DNA from: Proteromonas lacertae
Taxonomy: Eukaryota; Sar; Bigyra; Opalinata; Proteromonadidae
Assembly (NCBI GenBank): GCA_002245135.1
Contig: NGBS01000614.1
Location: 1 to 64,000 of the forward strand
Direction: 5' to 3'
DNA: 64,000 nucleotides
Position numbers and translations under genes: made by a program. A model generated the notes under the pieces. It saw only the letters and a program-made list of their open reading frames with translations. It had not been told where the DNA came from and did not search any database. The number at the start of each line of letters is the position of its first letter. The first letter of the stretch is position 1. Positions 40,762 to 50,755 of the stretch are shown piece after piece.

Positions 40762-42142
40762 ATTCACCATAAAATACAGCATTATTACTGTATGGTAAAT
40801 AATGTTGGATTGTTTCATTATCACTGTTCTTTGGTTGGATTAATATTTCATTCAATTTGCCTTTCACATAGACAATAATCTTTGGAATTCCATTTTCTAG
40901 TTGGTTTGATTGAATAACTAATTTTGGAACTACTTCTTGATTATAGAATGTAACTGTCCAAATGATTTGTCTCTGAGTTTGGATTTTATTTACTTCTACA
41001 TTTAACTTATGTTCATTGTTCATCATTAATTCATTCAATGCATTCTTCATTTGTTCATTATCATAACTTGGTAATATTTTGATATTATTCAAACCATCTT
41101 TACCTGCTGAAATGTAGAAGAATCCTCTTAATTGAGTAGTTATATCAATTAATATTCTTTGCTGTTCATATATCTGTCCTGTTGTGCCTTCTTGAATGGA
41201 ATTACCAATTATTGAACTATACTCAGCATCAGCTGTATACTTGGTAATATTTGGTTCAACTGATGGTTCTAATGTAGTATCTGGTGTTGGTGTTTCTGTT
41301 GATGATGAATCCAACGTAACTGTAATTGGATCACTTAATACATAATCACCTCTTCCAATTCCATCAAATAATGATAATTTGAACATATATACCTCATCAA
41401 TTGTTAAATCATCAAATACAAAAGAATTTGTAGTTGATTCTTTATTTATACTAAGAATCAAAGGTGGAAGTTTTAAAAATCCTGGAATTATTCCCTTTTT
41501 CACTTCTTTTACTGATAAATATGGCTTCCATGCTGTTGATGATTGGTCTATCTCTAAATAAGGTACATCTCCTAATACAACAGGGAAGGTAATGGTGAAT
41601 TTTAAGAAGGATTTTGGATCATCATCAAATGATACCTTTGTTTCTCTTCCAAATGCTTTACGTAGAATAATGAGAAGATCTTCATGGTTGATACCTACTT
41701 CAAATTCTTCAGTTATGTTTTTATTCAAACGTAATCTGATTCTTTGCTTAAGATGTTCTTCTCTTGTCATAGAATCATCTTCTTCAGTGTCAGTACCTTC
41801 TGACTCATCTGTTGGAGGAGCAACTGATCCTGCAAGTTCAATACCACCAGTAAGTTGTACTGTAGGCTTCTTGGTGTTTTCTTCTTTACGATCTGATATC
41901 TCTACCGATTGAACTTCTGCACTTCCTAGTTCGTTAGTCTTCTCAATCATAAGGAAGTTATATCTACCCTTTGCCTCCTCAGTAATATGTGTCCACTCAA
42001 CCTCAACTTGTCCCCCTGCTAATAACTTCGTAGACACATTAGTAAATGTCTCTAAGCAAAAAATATAAAAAGATAATTCCATACCTTGTCCGCTTACCCC
42101 AAGAAACATCAATAATAACAAAGCGAGCTTTGTTAAAGACAT
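5648..42142 (-). CDS. Giant secreted multidomain protein (PA14, filamin-like, FN3 with inserted beta modules)
   Basis: About 12,150 codons. The N-terminus (MSLTKLALLLLMFLGVSGQG) is a clear signal peptide; no membrane segment is seen and the C-terminus ends ...DLYKDE. Order by residue: poly-Asn (about 461-478), PA14 (about 525-665), filamin-like repeats (about 700-1950), second PA14 (about 2497-2640), then some thirty FN3 domains to the end. Many FN3 domains carry an inserted module of the pattern G-T-F-x-L-x-F ... L-x-x-[IL]-x-x-[IV]-x-V ... W-x-[IV]-T-F. Many N-glycosylation sequons and few cysteines fit an extracellular fibre or surface coat. The first 8,751 codons are one open frame. One clear intron (6385-6419, 35 nt) sits near the 3' end and a possible 25-nt intron lies at 15921-15945. 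Further frame changes occur near 12345, 11970, 11717, 10720 and 10350. Function unknown; adhesion or surface architecture is inference. Confidence 0.88.
11007..11135 (-). repeat. 13-residue EIQ tandem repeat in the giant protein
   Basis: Three consecutive 13-residue units, AKHVNEIQQVLTA, AKHVTEIQSIETF and ADTVREIQVVHTM, are followed by the start of a fourth (AKHE). The invariant core is [VI]-x-EIQ. The same E-[VI]-Q element opens many of the inserted beta modules elsewhere in the protein. Confidence 0.8.
34225..34650 (-). other. PA14 domain 2 of the giant protein
   Basis: It repeats the pattern of the first PA14 domain: GLKGYYYNN, IDFQWSG, IKWVGYIQP, YTFTIKYDDGVELYVNN, LYDIEIKY, LYWES and IIPSTRLF. 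The matching end motif IIPST in both copies points to an internal duplication. The FN3 array starts directly after it. Confidence 0.78.
36300..40040 (-). other. Filamin-like Ig repeats of the giant protein
   Basis: Several repeats have the filamin hallmarks: a D-x-[FY]-G-N strand (DVFGNPR, DQYGNLR, DQFGNNV, DSVGNLR), then a Y-T-P-x-x-x-G-x-Y element (ITYTPSHSGY, FTPKYSGEYTVEV, YMPKYTGRYNV) and, in one, SPFTVTV. Inserted W/Y-x-[IV]-TF beta modules separate some of them. The block lies between the two PA14 domains. Confidence 0.7.
40145..40560 (-). other. PA14 domain 1 of the giant protein
   Basis: The stretch begins with the PA14-type GLSGEYYNN and continues through a beta-rich core with WNGMLTPPISGKYTL, GCRMYIDHILCID and DIRIEY. 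It ends with the family-like LSWKSQ...IIPSTALY. PA14 domains are carbohydrate- or protein-binding beta barrels found in adhesins and glycosidases. The assignment rests on pattern recognition. Confidence 0.75.
40705..40757 (-). repeat. ATT/AAT microsatellite coding poly-asparagine
   Basis: An uninterrupted trinucleotide run inside the giant ORF encodes about 17 consecutive Asn residues ahead of the first PA14 domain. It keeps the frame and is likely length-polymorphic. Shorter Asn runs occur elsewhere in this gene and in the CCCH protein. Confidence 0.85.
42080..42142 (-). other. Signal peptide of the giant protein
   Basis: Residues 1-20 hold a short positive start (K5), a hydrophobic core LALLLLMFLGV and a small-residue cleavage region (VSGQG). 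This directs the giant protein into the secretory pathway. The ATG at 42142 is the first in frame and lies 128 bp from the divergent USP start. Confidence 0.8.
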
Positions 42143-42270
42143 TGACTATACGAGTATAATTTTAAATGGATTATACCTTAAGAAAAATAGAATTTCAATC
42201 AAGTCAAAAAATCCGTTGTTGACAGTATTTAAGTCATTTTGACATTTTAATTACATTTGCTTTTTTCTTA
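42143..42270. promoter_or_regulatory. Divergent promoter between the giant gene and the USP gene
   Basis: Only 128 bp separate the ATG of the giant gene (minus) from that of the deubiquitinase (plus), so both start signals must lie here or within the genes. A TTTTTTC-like stretch precedes the USP ATG. No specific element could be assigned. Confidence 0.45.
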
Positions 42271-43519
42271 ATGATATTAAATCATTTGAAAGTTATTGAT
42301 GCAATTACTCAACCTAAGTACGCAATTAAGCCAAGAATCCGAGGTATTATCAATTTAGGAAACACATGTTTCTTGAATTCGCTAATTCAAAGTCTTCATT
42401 CCACATCTTTTCCTGAATTCATATATGAATACTGTAAGAAGAATAATGATGAAGGTAAATCGCCAGATGACTATTGTTTATCGTTAAGTATGAATGAACT
42501 CTTCGAATGTATATATAATTTATTTATTTTTTAATAACAGCTATATGCCATTACCAATTTTTAATATATACAAATCCACCTCCTTTAGATATTGTTCATT
42601 TCATTAGAACTTTTCAATCAAAACTCTCTAATTTAGTATTAACATCGCAACAAGTATAACTTAGATGTAAAATGTTAATGTATATTGTAGGATCCAGGTG
42701 AAGTTTTTCACTATCTAATCGATTCAATCGAGAAAGAAAATCCCCAATTATCAAAATCCTTTCTTTCTCCATTCTATGGTAAGATAATTAATCACACATG
42801 GTGTTTAAAATGCCATACAGAGACTTCCTCAACCACAATTCCATTTTTAGCTTTAGATTTAGATTGTCCAATAGTATTACCTTCTAAAAACCCAATAAAA
42901 TTGAAAACATTGATTTTTAATACATATAATACACTTCATAAAGTAACAGATTATAGATGTGAAAAGTATTAAATATATATATAAAATAATTATTAATAGA
43001 TGTTCAGAAAATAAATTGAAATTTACTTCCACAGTTTATTACTATTTATTAAAATCATCTACGAAACCTTCCTCCTCTTCTTCTTCTAAAAAGCCATATA
43101 CTACTTCCTTCCTTAATTTTCCTATGTCTTTTCCAGAAAATTCCATTAGCAATAACATCACAACAGTTACACTTCAAACCATTGAAGAGTTTCCTAATAG
43201 TTTGTGTTTTATCATTCAAAGGAATAAGTATTTAAATAAAATAAATGGTCCAGTAGATTTTCCATTTACACTAACAGCTAATGATTTAGTATTCTCAGAA
43301 GAGAAAAGAGAAGAATATAAAGATATGAATTATAAATTAGTAGCAATTGTTGTGCATTTAGGTTCAAGTTTTTCGTTTGGACATTATGTTACTTATAGAT
43401 ATGAAAAACATAATCAAATGTGGTATTATATAAGTGATCATCATGTTACTCCAATTTCACTATCTCTAGTAAGAACTGCTGAACCATATTTGTTATTTTA
43501 TGAGAGAATAAAACTATGA
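42271..43519 (+). CDS. USP-family ubiquitin hydrolase (peptidase C19)
   Basis: Cysteine deubiquitinase of 381 residues after removal of three introns (42509-42540, 42654-42690, 42966-42999). The Cys box is GIINLGNTCFLNSLIQSLHS, with the catalytic Cys in NTCFLN. The His box is GHYVTYRY, followed by WYYISDHHVTPIS, which supplies the His and third-residue positions. Two CxxC pairs (WCLKCH and YRCEKC) form the USP zinc-binding finger. The QDAHE box is altered to QDPGEVF. The lack of flanking domains and the order resemble USP30 or other short USPs, but orthology is not settled. The frame is clean across all exons. It is convergent with the ESCRT-III gene (109 bp between stops) and divergent from the giant gene. 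Confidence 0.85.
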
Positions 43520-43628
43520 TGATAAGGTTTATAATTTATTTATTGAGATCTTTTTATTTTCTTTAAAAACAAACAAAATGTATATAGTTAATTCTATTCG
43601 AATATTAATATATATATATTTGTATCTA

Positions 43629-44289
43629 TTACTGTGGAATTGCTTGTCTTGCTGCTGATCCATATGCATTTCTATTTCCTGTAGCACCCTATAATCAATA
43701 TAAAATCTAAAATATACAGAATCCAAAGCCATTCCTGGAAGTAATTGAGCTAACATTGCATCTACTTCAGCATCAGCCTCTCCTGCTTCTGGAACAAGAT
43801 CTGAGTCATCTATAGCATCCATTATTACATCACTTCTCATTAATTGTTCTTGGAAGTCCCTTAATACTCCAGCAAATTCTCCTTCGTCCATACATACTTT
43901 ATTAATATTTCTTGCTACATCAGTTGATATTTTTATTCCGTCACTTAATTTTTGAAAAGCTGCTTGTTGTTTCATTTTTAAATCAATATCATCCAGTCTT
44001 GCTAAATTAGTTGTAAGTTTATCTTTTGATTTCTGAGCTAATAATAGAGCCTGACATAACATTTTTGCTAATTCAGGATGTCCCTATCCAATATAACTAG
44101 ATTCATCTATACTGACTTAGCATAATTAACTACTTCTTGTTTTAAACTCGCTTCTTCTTTAGCTATTCCTTTTAATTGTCTTTTCAAAGCATAACGCACA
44201 TCACGACTTCTATCCCTCCACTCATCCATCTAATGAAGTAATAATCAAAATAATACGATTTCTTCAACTGTAGGAGCTTCTTTTGGCAT
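43629..44289 (-). CDS. ESCRT-III subunit, Snf7 family (VPS24/CHMP3-like)
   Basis: Membrane-remodelling subunit of 191 residues, the usual size of the family. Introns are at 44230-44256, 44084-44112 and 43689-43717 (27, 29, 29 nt). The N-terminal helices read MDEWRDRSRDVRYALKRQLK followed by a run of charged helix, then AKSGHPELAKMLCQALL, the typical helix 2 region. The acidic C-terminal half (MDAIDDSDLVPEAGEADAEV) matches the autoinhibitory part of ESCRT-III proteins. The [DN]EW...IR/LD start favours VPS24/CHMP3 over VPS2, but the C-terminal MIM helix is weak (DAMLAQLLPG) and the tail GATGNRNAYGSAARQAIPQ is unusual. It acts on endosomes, at cytokinesis and in membrane repair in other eukaryotes. 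Confidence 0.78.
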
Positions 44290-44603
44290 GCTTACTAAAA
44301 AAAAGAAACAAAAAAAACTTGAGTTTGACTTTTACAGTAGATTTTAAAATGAAGTATAGATGTAGAAATTCTTTACTTTCTACCTATTTTCTAATAATAA
44401 AGAACATTATGCAATAAAATTAGTGATTAAAGAATGAAATCACAAAATTACTCTTAGATAAACAAATATTCATTCCATAATGTACTATTAGATAATTTAA
44501 ATTAAACACTTTACTTAAGCTTCATTGCTCTAACTACAGAATAAGAAAAACAGTAATGTAATAATTACATGTAATTTGTGTAATCTCATTTTTTATAATC
44601 AGT
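44290..44603. promoter_or_regulatory. Divergent intergenic region
   Basis: 314 bp between the ESCRT-III start (minus) and the methyltransferase start (plus). It is AT-rich and contains no convincing ORF, RNA gene or repeat. It presumably holds both promoters. Confidence 0.35.
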
Positions 44604-45386
44604 ATGAGTGAGAATTGGAAACAAATACAATTTTCAAAATATAATGTAGAAGTACTACAGACAACACAAGGTGGAATATCAGGAACAGGTATAGTTATTC
44701 TTTTTGCTAATTTATAGGATGGAAAGTCTGGAATGTATTTTAAAATTGCATATTATTGTGTAGTCTGCATATCTTGCATTGAGATATATTGAACATTTGA
44801 TTGAATCAGATGAGAGTTTATTCAAAAGCAAACGTGTATTAGACCTAAGTGCAGGATGTGGACTTCTTGGAATTGCAATAGCTATATTGGGTGGAAATGT
44901 TGTTGTAAGTGAAACAGGTGAAAATCAGTTGAAATTACTATATAGAAATGTAGATCATAATTTACCACAAATAAATGAGAATGGTGGGACTATAAAAGTA
45001 GTTGATTATGCATGGGGTAATGTATATTTCTTATTTTATACTCATATTAGGATATATCTTGCTTAAATCCTCCATTTGATTATATATTCATGTGTGATCT
45101 ATTATTTATTGTCGTTAGAGATGGTTTAATGGAATATTTTACATACACACTTGAGAAACTAATACAAAAAAACACAATTAATTACTTGATATATGAAGAA
45201 AGAACCATTGATAAGGAAAGAGCGTATATTTCACAATTAGAACAAAAATTTACATTAAAATCGCTTGAAATTAAAGAAGAATGGATGAAAGATGCAAATG
45301 GAGTGAGTGATGGTGAATTTGCTGGGTTATCAGATATTTTTAATGAAGATCCACCTCTGGAACTGTATTTAGTTGAACCAAAATAG
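44604..45386 (+). CDS. METTL21-like lysine methyltransferase (Methyltransf_16)
   Basis: SAM-dependent seven-beta-strand methyltransferase, 231 residues. Three 29-nt introns (44689-44717, 44735-44763, 45022-45050) leave a clean frame; one internal exon is only 17 nt. The family entry GTGWKVWNSAYLALRYIE corresponds to the G-x-x-[VL]-W-x-[AS]-x-x-L pattern of METTL21/EEF1AKMT enzymes. Motif I is VLDLSAGCGLLGIAIA, then VVSETGENQL (acidic residue for SAM ribose) and a post-strand-4 region with DYIFMCDLLF. These enzymes usually methylate lysines of translation factors or chaperones; the substrate here is unknown. The SAP gene follows 188 bp downstream on the same strand. Confidence 0.8.
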
Positions 45387-45574
45387 GTATATAACTTGAT
45401 ATTTTCTATTCCGTTTAACTCATTCTTTTTTTCTTATATAAAATATATAATTGAATAATATAATGAGAATATAATTATTTTTAACAATTTTCATTATCAT
45501 AATAAGCTTTTTAGAAAAGAAGCAGTTTAAAAAAATTCAAAATTTTAAGTTGTTTTTTCTATTTAAGAGACATA

Positions 45575-47279
45575 ATGGCAACTCATGTCCATAAAAATGA
45601 TGTCTTTAAAGTTCTTAAGTTAGTAATTGATCTTAGAGTACTTTTTGAATATTTATTCTATAGAATATGGCAATGAAAGGATATAACATCCTTTCAGAAT
45701 GTCAAAGAGATGCACCAGAAATAATTAGCGAGACTGTATTTATTATGAAATAATTATTTGTAGTTGAAAAGGAAACAACAAGAATTTGAAAATCAGAGTA
45801 GAAAGAAATCGAAAATTGGTGTGAATACTGATGATTTCACTCTAGTGTATAATAATAATGTATAATATTAAATAATAGACAAGAAATATTAGAATCATCA
45901 GGTGAATTTGAAAATGACTTTAATAGGTTAGAAGAATTAACTTCATATGAATTAAAACAAATGTGTAAAGACTATGGTTTATCACAAAATGGACATAAAC
46001 TAGATTTAGTCCAAAGAATAGCAGATTATTTACATGATCAAAGAGGATTTAATACAAGAATATCCTCTTTTAATAATAGTAACAGAGAAAGCATAAAACG
46101 TGCAGAATATGGTGAATCAGCAGTATTAAAAGAAGATGAAGTTTCTTTACTGAATAAACTAATGGAAGAAGAAGGAAAAGTAAATGATGAAGTATTTGAA
46201 GAAAGAATAAATAAAAATGAAATGATGATTGAAGAACATCCACAGAAACATATTCAATCTCCATCTCCAATCAGTAGACCAGTTCATAAAGCAATACCAG
46301 TGTTAAAAAATCAAGATTTGCTAATTGAATCACCTATTATTGAAAAACCATTGAAATCAATAAAGCCAAAATTGGATATGGAAGAAATAGAATCAAATAT
46401 TGAAGAAACAGTTGATGAATGTGAATTGAAAAGAAAAATCAAATTAGAAATGGAGAAAAGAAAAGCAAGTGATAATAAATTTAAAGAAGCAAATACACCA
46501 AAGACATATAATAATACAATCTCTAAAACACCTCGAACTCCAAAACCAAATCTAAAAGCAACTATAAAACATGTAGTATATTATATATATATTATATTAT
46601 TTCTTATAAATAGAATCCAATAATATCAAAATTGAAAAATTCAGTTGTTACAGCAAAACCTTCTCCAATTAATTCTTCACAAAAACAACAACAATCTAAT
46701 ACATCCAATGTAACCAACAATAATAGTATAACAAAACCAGCTCAACTAATTCATCCTATTTCTACCCCAATTCTTAATCATAAATGTTCCAAAGTATTTG
46801 TAAATAACAATATTCAACTACTACTGCAAGAGAATAAAAAGAAAGAAAATGCTAATAACAAAAAGACAAATAATGATGAAAATAGTCATAACCACAGTCA
46901 CAATAGCAATAATAATGAGAATAAAGAAAATAAAGAAGATAATAGCGTAAAAAAGAATACAACTGATAGTACAGATAAAAAGAAATGTAATAACAATAAA
47001 GATAATAAATCAAATCAAGATGATTGGACATCTGGTGAACAACTTCAAAAACAGTTGAAATATCAATATGATCATTATTTAGATTTGGAATGTATATTCG
47101 GAACAGTAAAGATGTGTAAATTAGATAGTATATATTATATTATATTATTATCAATAGCTATATTCCCAAATTGTCAAGAAACAGTAAGAGGAAGTTCAGG
47201 AGATTGGAGGAATGATGGATTAACAAAAGAAGAAAGAGAAGAATATAAAAGAGAAATAGAATTAGAAAGATTATTATAA
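45575..47279 (+). CDS. SAP-domain protein with Asn/Lys-rich low-complexity region
   Basis: 516 residues after five introns (45638-45663, 45736-45763, 45847-45878, 46576-46613, 47128-47157). A SAP motif (ELTSYELKQMCKDYGLSQNG followed by LVQRIADYL) lies at about residues 110-145; SAP motifs bind scaffold-attached DNA, so a nuclear chromatin or RNA role is likely. The middle is charged and low in complexity (NNN, KKN, HSHNS). The C-terminus carries three cysteines (LECIFGTVKMCKLD...PNC) and ends in a charged helix with EEREEYKREIELERLL. The first intron could instead begin a few bases upstream, which would drop six residues. The gene is not recognised beyond the SAP domain. It is convergent with the CEP104-like gene, with 70 bp between stops. 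Confidence 0.72.
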
Positions 47280-47349
47280 GTGTTTTTATGTATAAAAATG
47301 TTTGTGAAATTAAAATAAATAATAAATCAATTAAATAATTAATATTACA

Positions 47350-50300
47350 TTAAAGTAATTGACATGTTTTAGACTTAGGTGGTGGAGGTTCTTCTTCCTC
47401 TTCTTCTTCAACAACAGCTTTCTTCTTTACTTCTTTTTTCTTTTCTTCTTTTGTTTCAATTGGTTCTACTTCAGTATTTTCATCAATCTCTGGTTTATTA
47501 TTTTCATTATTATTATCAACATTAACAACTGGAAGTAGTGGTTTCTTCTTCACTTCTTCATCATCATCATCATATTTGAAATCATCAGCAACAGTAACAT
47601 GTTTTGTATCATTTTTATTATTATTATCATCATCATTCACTTCACTTTTGGGTATTGATATTTTCTTCTTTATATCTCTATTCTCATTCAAATTCTTTTT
47701 CTTCGTTGGTTCATCTATAAAATCTTCAGCAATATCCATAAAACTCTTTATATCGTCAGTTCGTTTTGGCTTTCCGCCCATTTCATTTTCATCACTAATA
47801 TCTGGTTCATTTTGTATTGGATATTTTATATTGAACAATCTATCATATGATATATTTGGATCTTTCTCTTCAATTGGCAATGGCTTGGGAGGAATCCATT
47901 TCAATGGTGATGGAGGTCTTAATATAACTATTCCTCTAACATTATCATTCACATTATTATCTTCACAAAAAATGTGTGTTAATGGCGGTGGTGTATTTAT
48001 CCTTTTAGTTAAAAAGTCATTTGATTGAGTTACTGGTCGAGATAATGTAACTGGTGATGTTACTCTTTTACCATATCTTTCTAATAATTCCTTTGCTAAT
48101 GAAATGGCTTGATCTTTTATCACTAATTGGTAGTTCTTTTGTAAATCTGAATAATCTAGAAATTCTAATGCACTTGGCTATATAAATTAATAAATAATCA
48201 TTATAATATTATATACTCCATATTTATATAACAAATATCCTAAACAATCAATAGCATAATCTCTCACTTGTTTAGTTTTGTGACATAATGAATAATAAAC
48301 AAATGATTTTATCTCTTCAATAGTTGATGGTTTGAAATTTTCTGTGTAAAATATTATTTGTGTTATAATCTAATGATATTTATTGTATACATATATATAA
48401 TAAATACTTCAATTCTTCCAAGCATTTCTCTATTAAACACATTTGATGAATTTGGCTCACTTTCCATCACATTAGTCATTTGTTTAATAACATACTCTGA
48501 TGAAATTGTTTCTAATTGAGCTAAATATATTATTGTATTTATTGTAGATTGAACAATATCTTCATTTTTATCTCTCAATCTCTTTGTTAATAACGAGAAT
48601 GTGAAATTCAAACCTTTTATGAATGAACCACGAGGTAATCTTGTCACATTTATTCTTTTTATTTGATTTGAGTAAAGATCAGTAATGAAATTCATTGTTT
48701 CATCATATACCAACTTTATATCATCTTTTAATAAATGTTCCATTGCATAATAGATGGATTGATAAATATAATATGGTTCAAATTGTCTTGGTATTACTTT
48801 AATATAATGATGAATTATCTATTTCAATAATATACTATAATATTTATACATAAACTGCAGCTCTTCTTAATCTGAATTGTTTTGAATATATTGATAATAA
48901 TGTCAATCTATTATGATAATTCAATAAGAAAATATATACTCTCCAAATACTGGTGCTAATGAATTCAACTCATAAATCGGTCCTTTGTGCATTTTCTCAG
49001 GCATTTCAATATCTCTTTGACTATCAATATATTTCTTCATTATTTTATCTAACGGATGCTTCAAATCAATTGGTACTGTCAAATATTCATCATCTTCTTT
49101 CTTTTCAATTACTATCGGAGAATGTACTAGTGGTGAATTATGTGGAGGTGATTCTACTGGAGGTGTTTCTATTGGTGATGGTAATACTAATTGTTGTACA
49201 GCTGTAGGTGGTGGACTTGGTTCAACTGGTCTTTCAGGAATATACTCTGGCGGTGTTGCTGGATGTGGTGGTACAGGATTACTTGGTCTTTTAGGAATAG
49301 ATCTTGCAGAATCGATTATTTTGAATGACATATTAGGTGTTGGAATTGCATTGAGTATTTTATCAGCATCATTTGGAGTTCCTGATTTTGAACCAAATGG
49401 AGTTGGATAGGGATTGTATATTTCTGATATTATTACTGGTGTATATGGAGGAGTATAGACAACTGTTGATTTGGTTGTTGCAATACTTATTGTTGTGGTT
49501 TTTGATGATGCTGTTGATGGTGGTTTTACACTTTCTGGTTTCTTCCATACAACATCATCAGGTAATTTACAGTATAGATGTAATTCAGGTCTAGCTTTCT
49601 AATTATAATAAATAAAATTATATATAGAGAGAAAATAATACTTTTGCAATATCATCTCTTCTTTGCTTTGCTTTCTTCAACTCTTGTCTAATAAGTTCAT
49701 TCTTTGGATTCATTTTTAATGATTTCTATATACAGTAATTAACCAATATTTATACATTTAATTTAGAGATACAACTTCCTTCTAAAATTAGTTCATTTGC
49801 TGTGGATATATAATCCATTATAGTTGAAGATGCTTGAGGAGATTTTGATGTTTTTTCTGCAATAATTGAATTCTCAATCTGTAACAACATTGCTCCAGTT
49901 TTACTATCAATCTATTTTCAGTAAAAATATTATATTAATAATAAATACAACTGTTTTCTTACTATTTCCTCTATTGTAACTATCAATTTCATATGGCTAA
50001 TTCAAATAAATAAATAAATAATATTTCAATATATATATACTAATATTTTATCATTTGGAATAACAATTCCATTGAAATTCATTGATTGTATTGATACTTT
50101 CTGTTTTATATTTGCTGGAGATGGATAATGCTCATGTATTAGGAATTGTATGTATTGACAACAGTTAAAGTTAAAATTGACTTTGAAAACTTTGTGATAT
50201 GAATCTGGATTGTTTATCTCTTCATTAATAATTAGTTTGTCAAATAAAGTATATTCTTTTCTGTTTTTAAATTATACAATAAATAAATACATAAAAGGAG

Positions 50301-50621
50301 GATCTTTTGTGTATATTTCTATTACTCTAGGTAAATAGGGTCTAATAATATAAAATCAATATAGCCATACCCAATTAAAAGGAACTTGCATATTTTCTAT
50401 TTCTGCTCTGTAGTGTAGCAGTATTTCCAATTTAACAGGTAGGTCAGGATATCTAATTTGATAATCTATATATTATACGATGATGATGACCAACAAGCAT
50501 TCCGATCATTCAAAACACCTGTTTCAGAATTTAAATTACCTGACTTTGATAAACTATCCTCACTAGAACATGAAACAATTTTGTAAGGTATGGGAACAAC
50601 ACCTTCTCTTTGATTCAGCAT
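47350..50621 (-). CDS. CEP104: CEP104-like protein: N-terminal jelly-roll, TOG/HEAT array, CaaX-type end
   Basis: About 960 residues with eleven introns (50451-50476, 50342-50370, 50261-50290, 49997-50040, 49912-49948, 49726-49755, 49599-49641, 48908-48939, 48819-48849, 48370-48407, 48178-48215). The N-terminus (PYKIVSCSSEDSLSKSGNLN, then W and LKIEILLH-like strands, then YIQFLIHEHYPSPANIKQKV) matches the CEP104 galactose-binding-like fold. A coiled segment (ELIRQELKKAKQRRDDIAK) and a long Pro-rich linker follow, then HEAT repeats with TKRLRDKNEDIVQSTINTII and TKQVRDYAIDCLGYLLYKYG, as in the CEP104 TOG domain that works at ciliary microtubule tips. The zinc fingers of animal CEP104 are absent. 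Instead there is an acidic Lys/Glu tail ending CQLL, a prenylation-type box. The phase does not close across 50342-50370, so that splice or the local sequence needs checking. Confidence 0.6.
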
Positions 50622-50755
50622 TAAATCATAAGAAGTTTAAAAAAACTGATTAAAAAAGCTTGAAAATTGTCAAACTGGTTTGTCATTTTCATTTTGATTT
50701 TAAAAAATCGATTAGTTGTTAGAAGCTTAAACTAGATATTTATTTATAATATAAC
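50622..50755. promoter_or_regulatory. Divergent promoter, CEP104-like and PP2A genes
   Basis: 134 bp separate the two opposing ATGs. A-runs and T-runs dominate; no named element is recognised. Confidence 0.35.
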
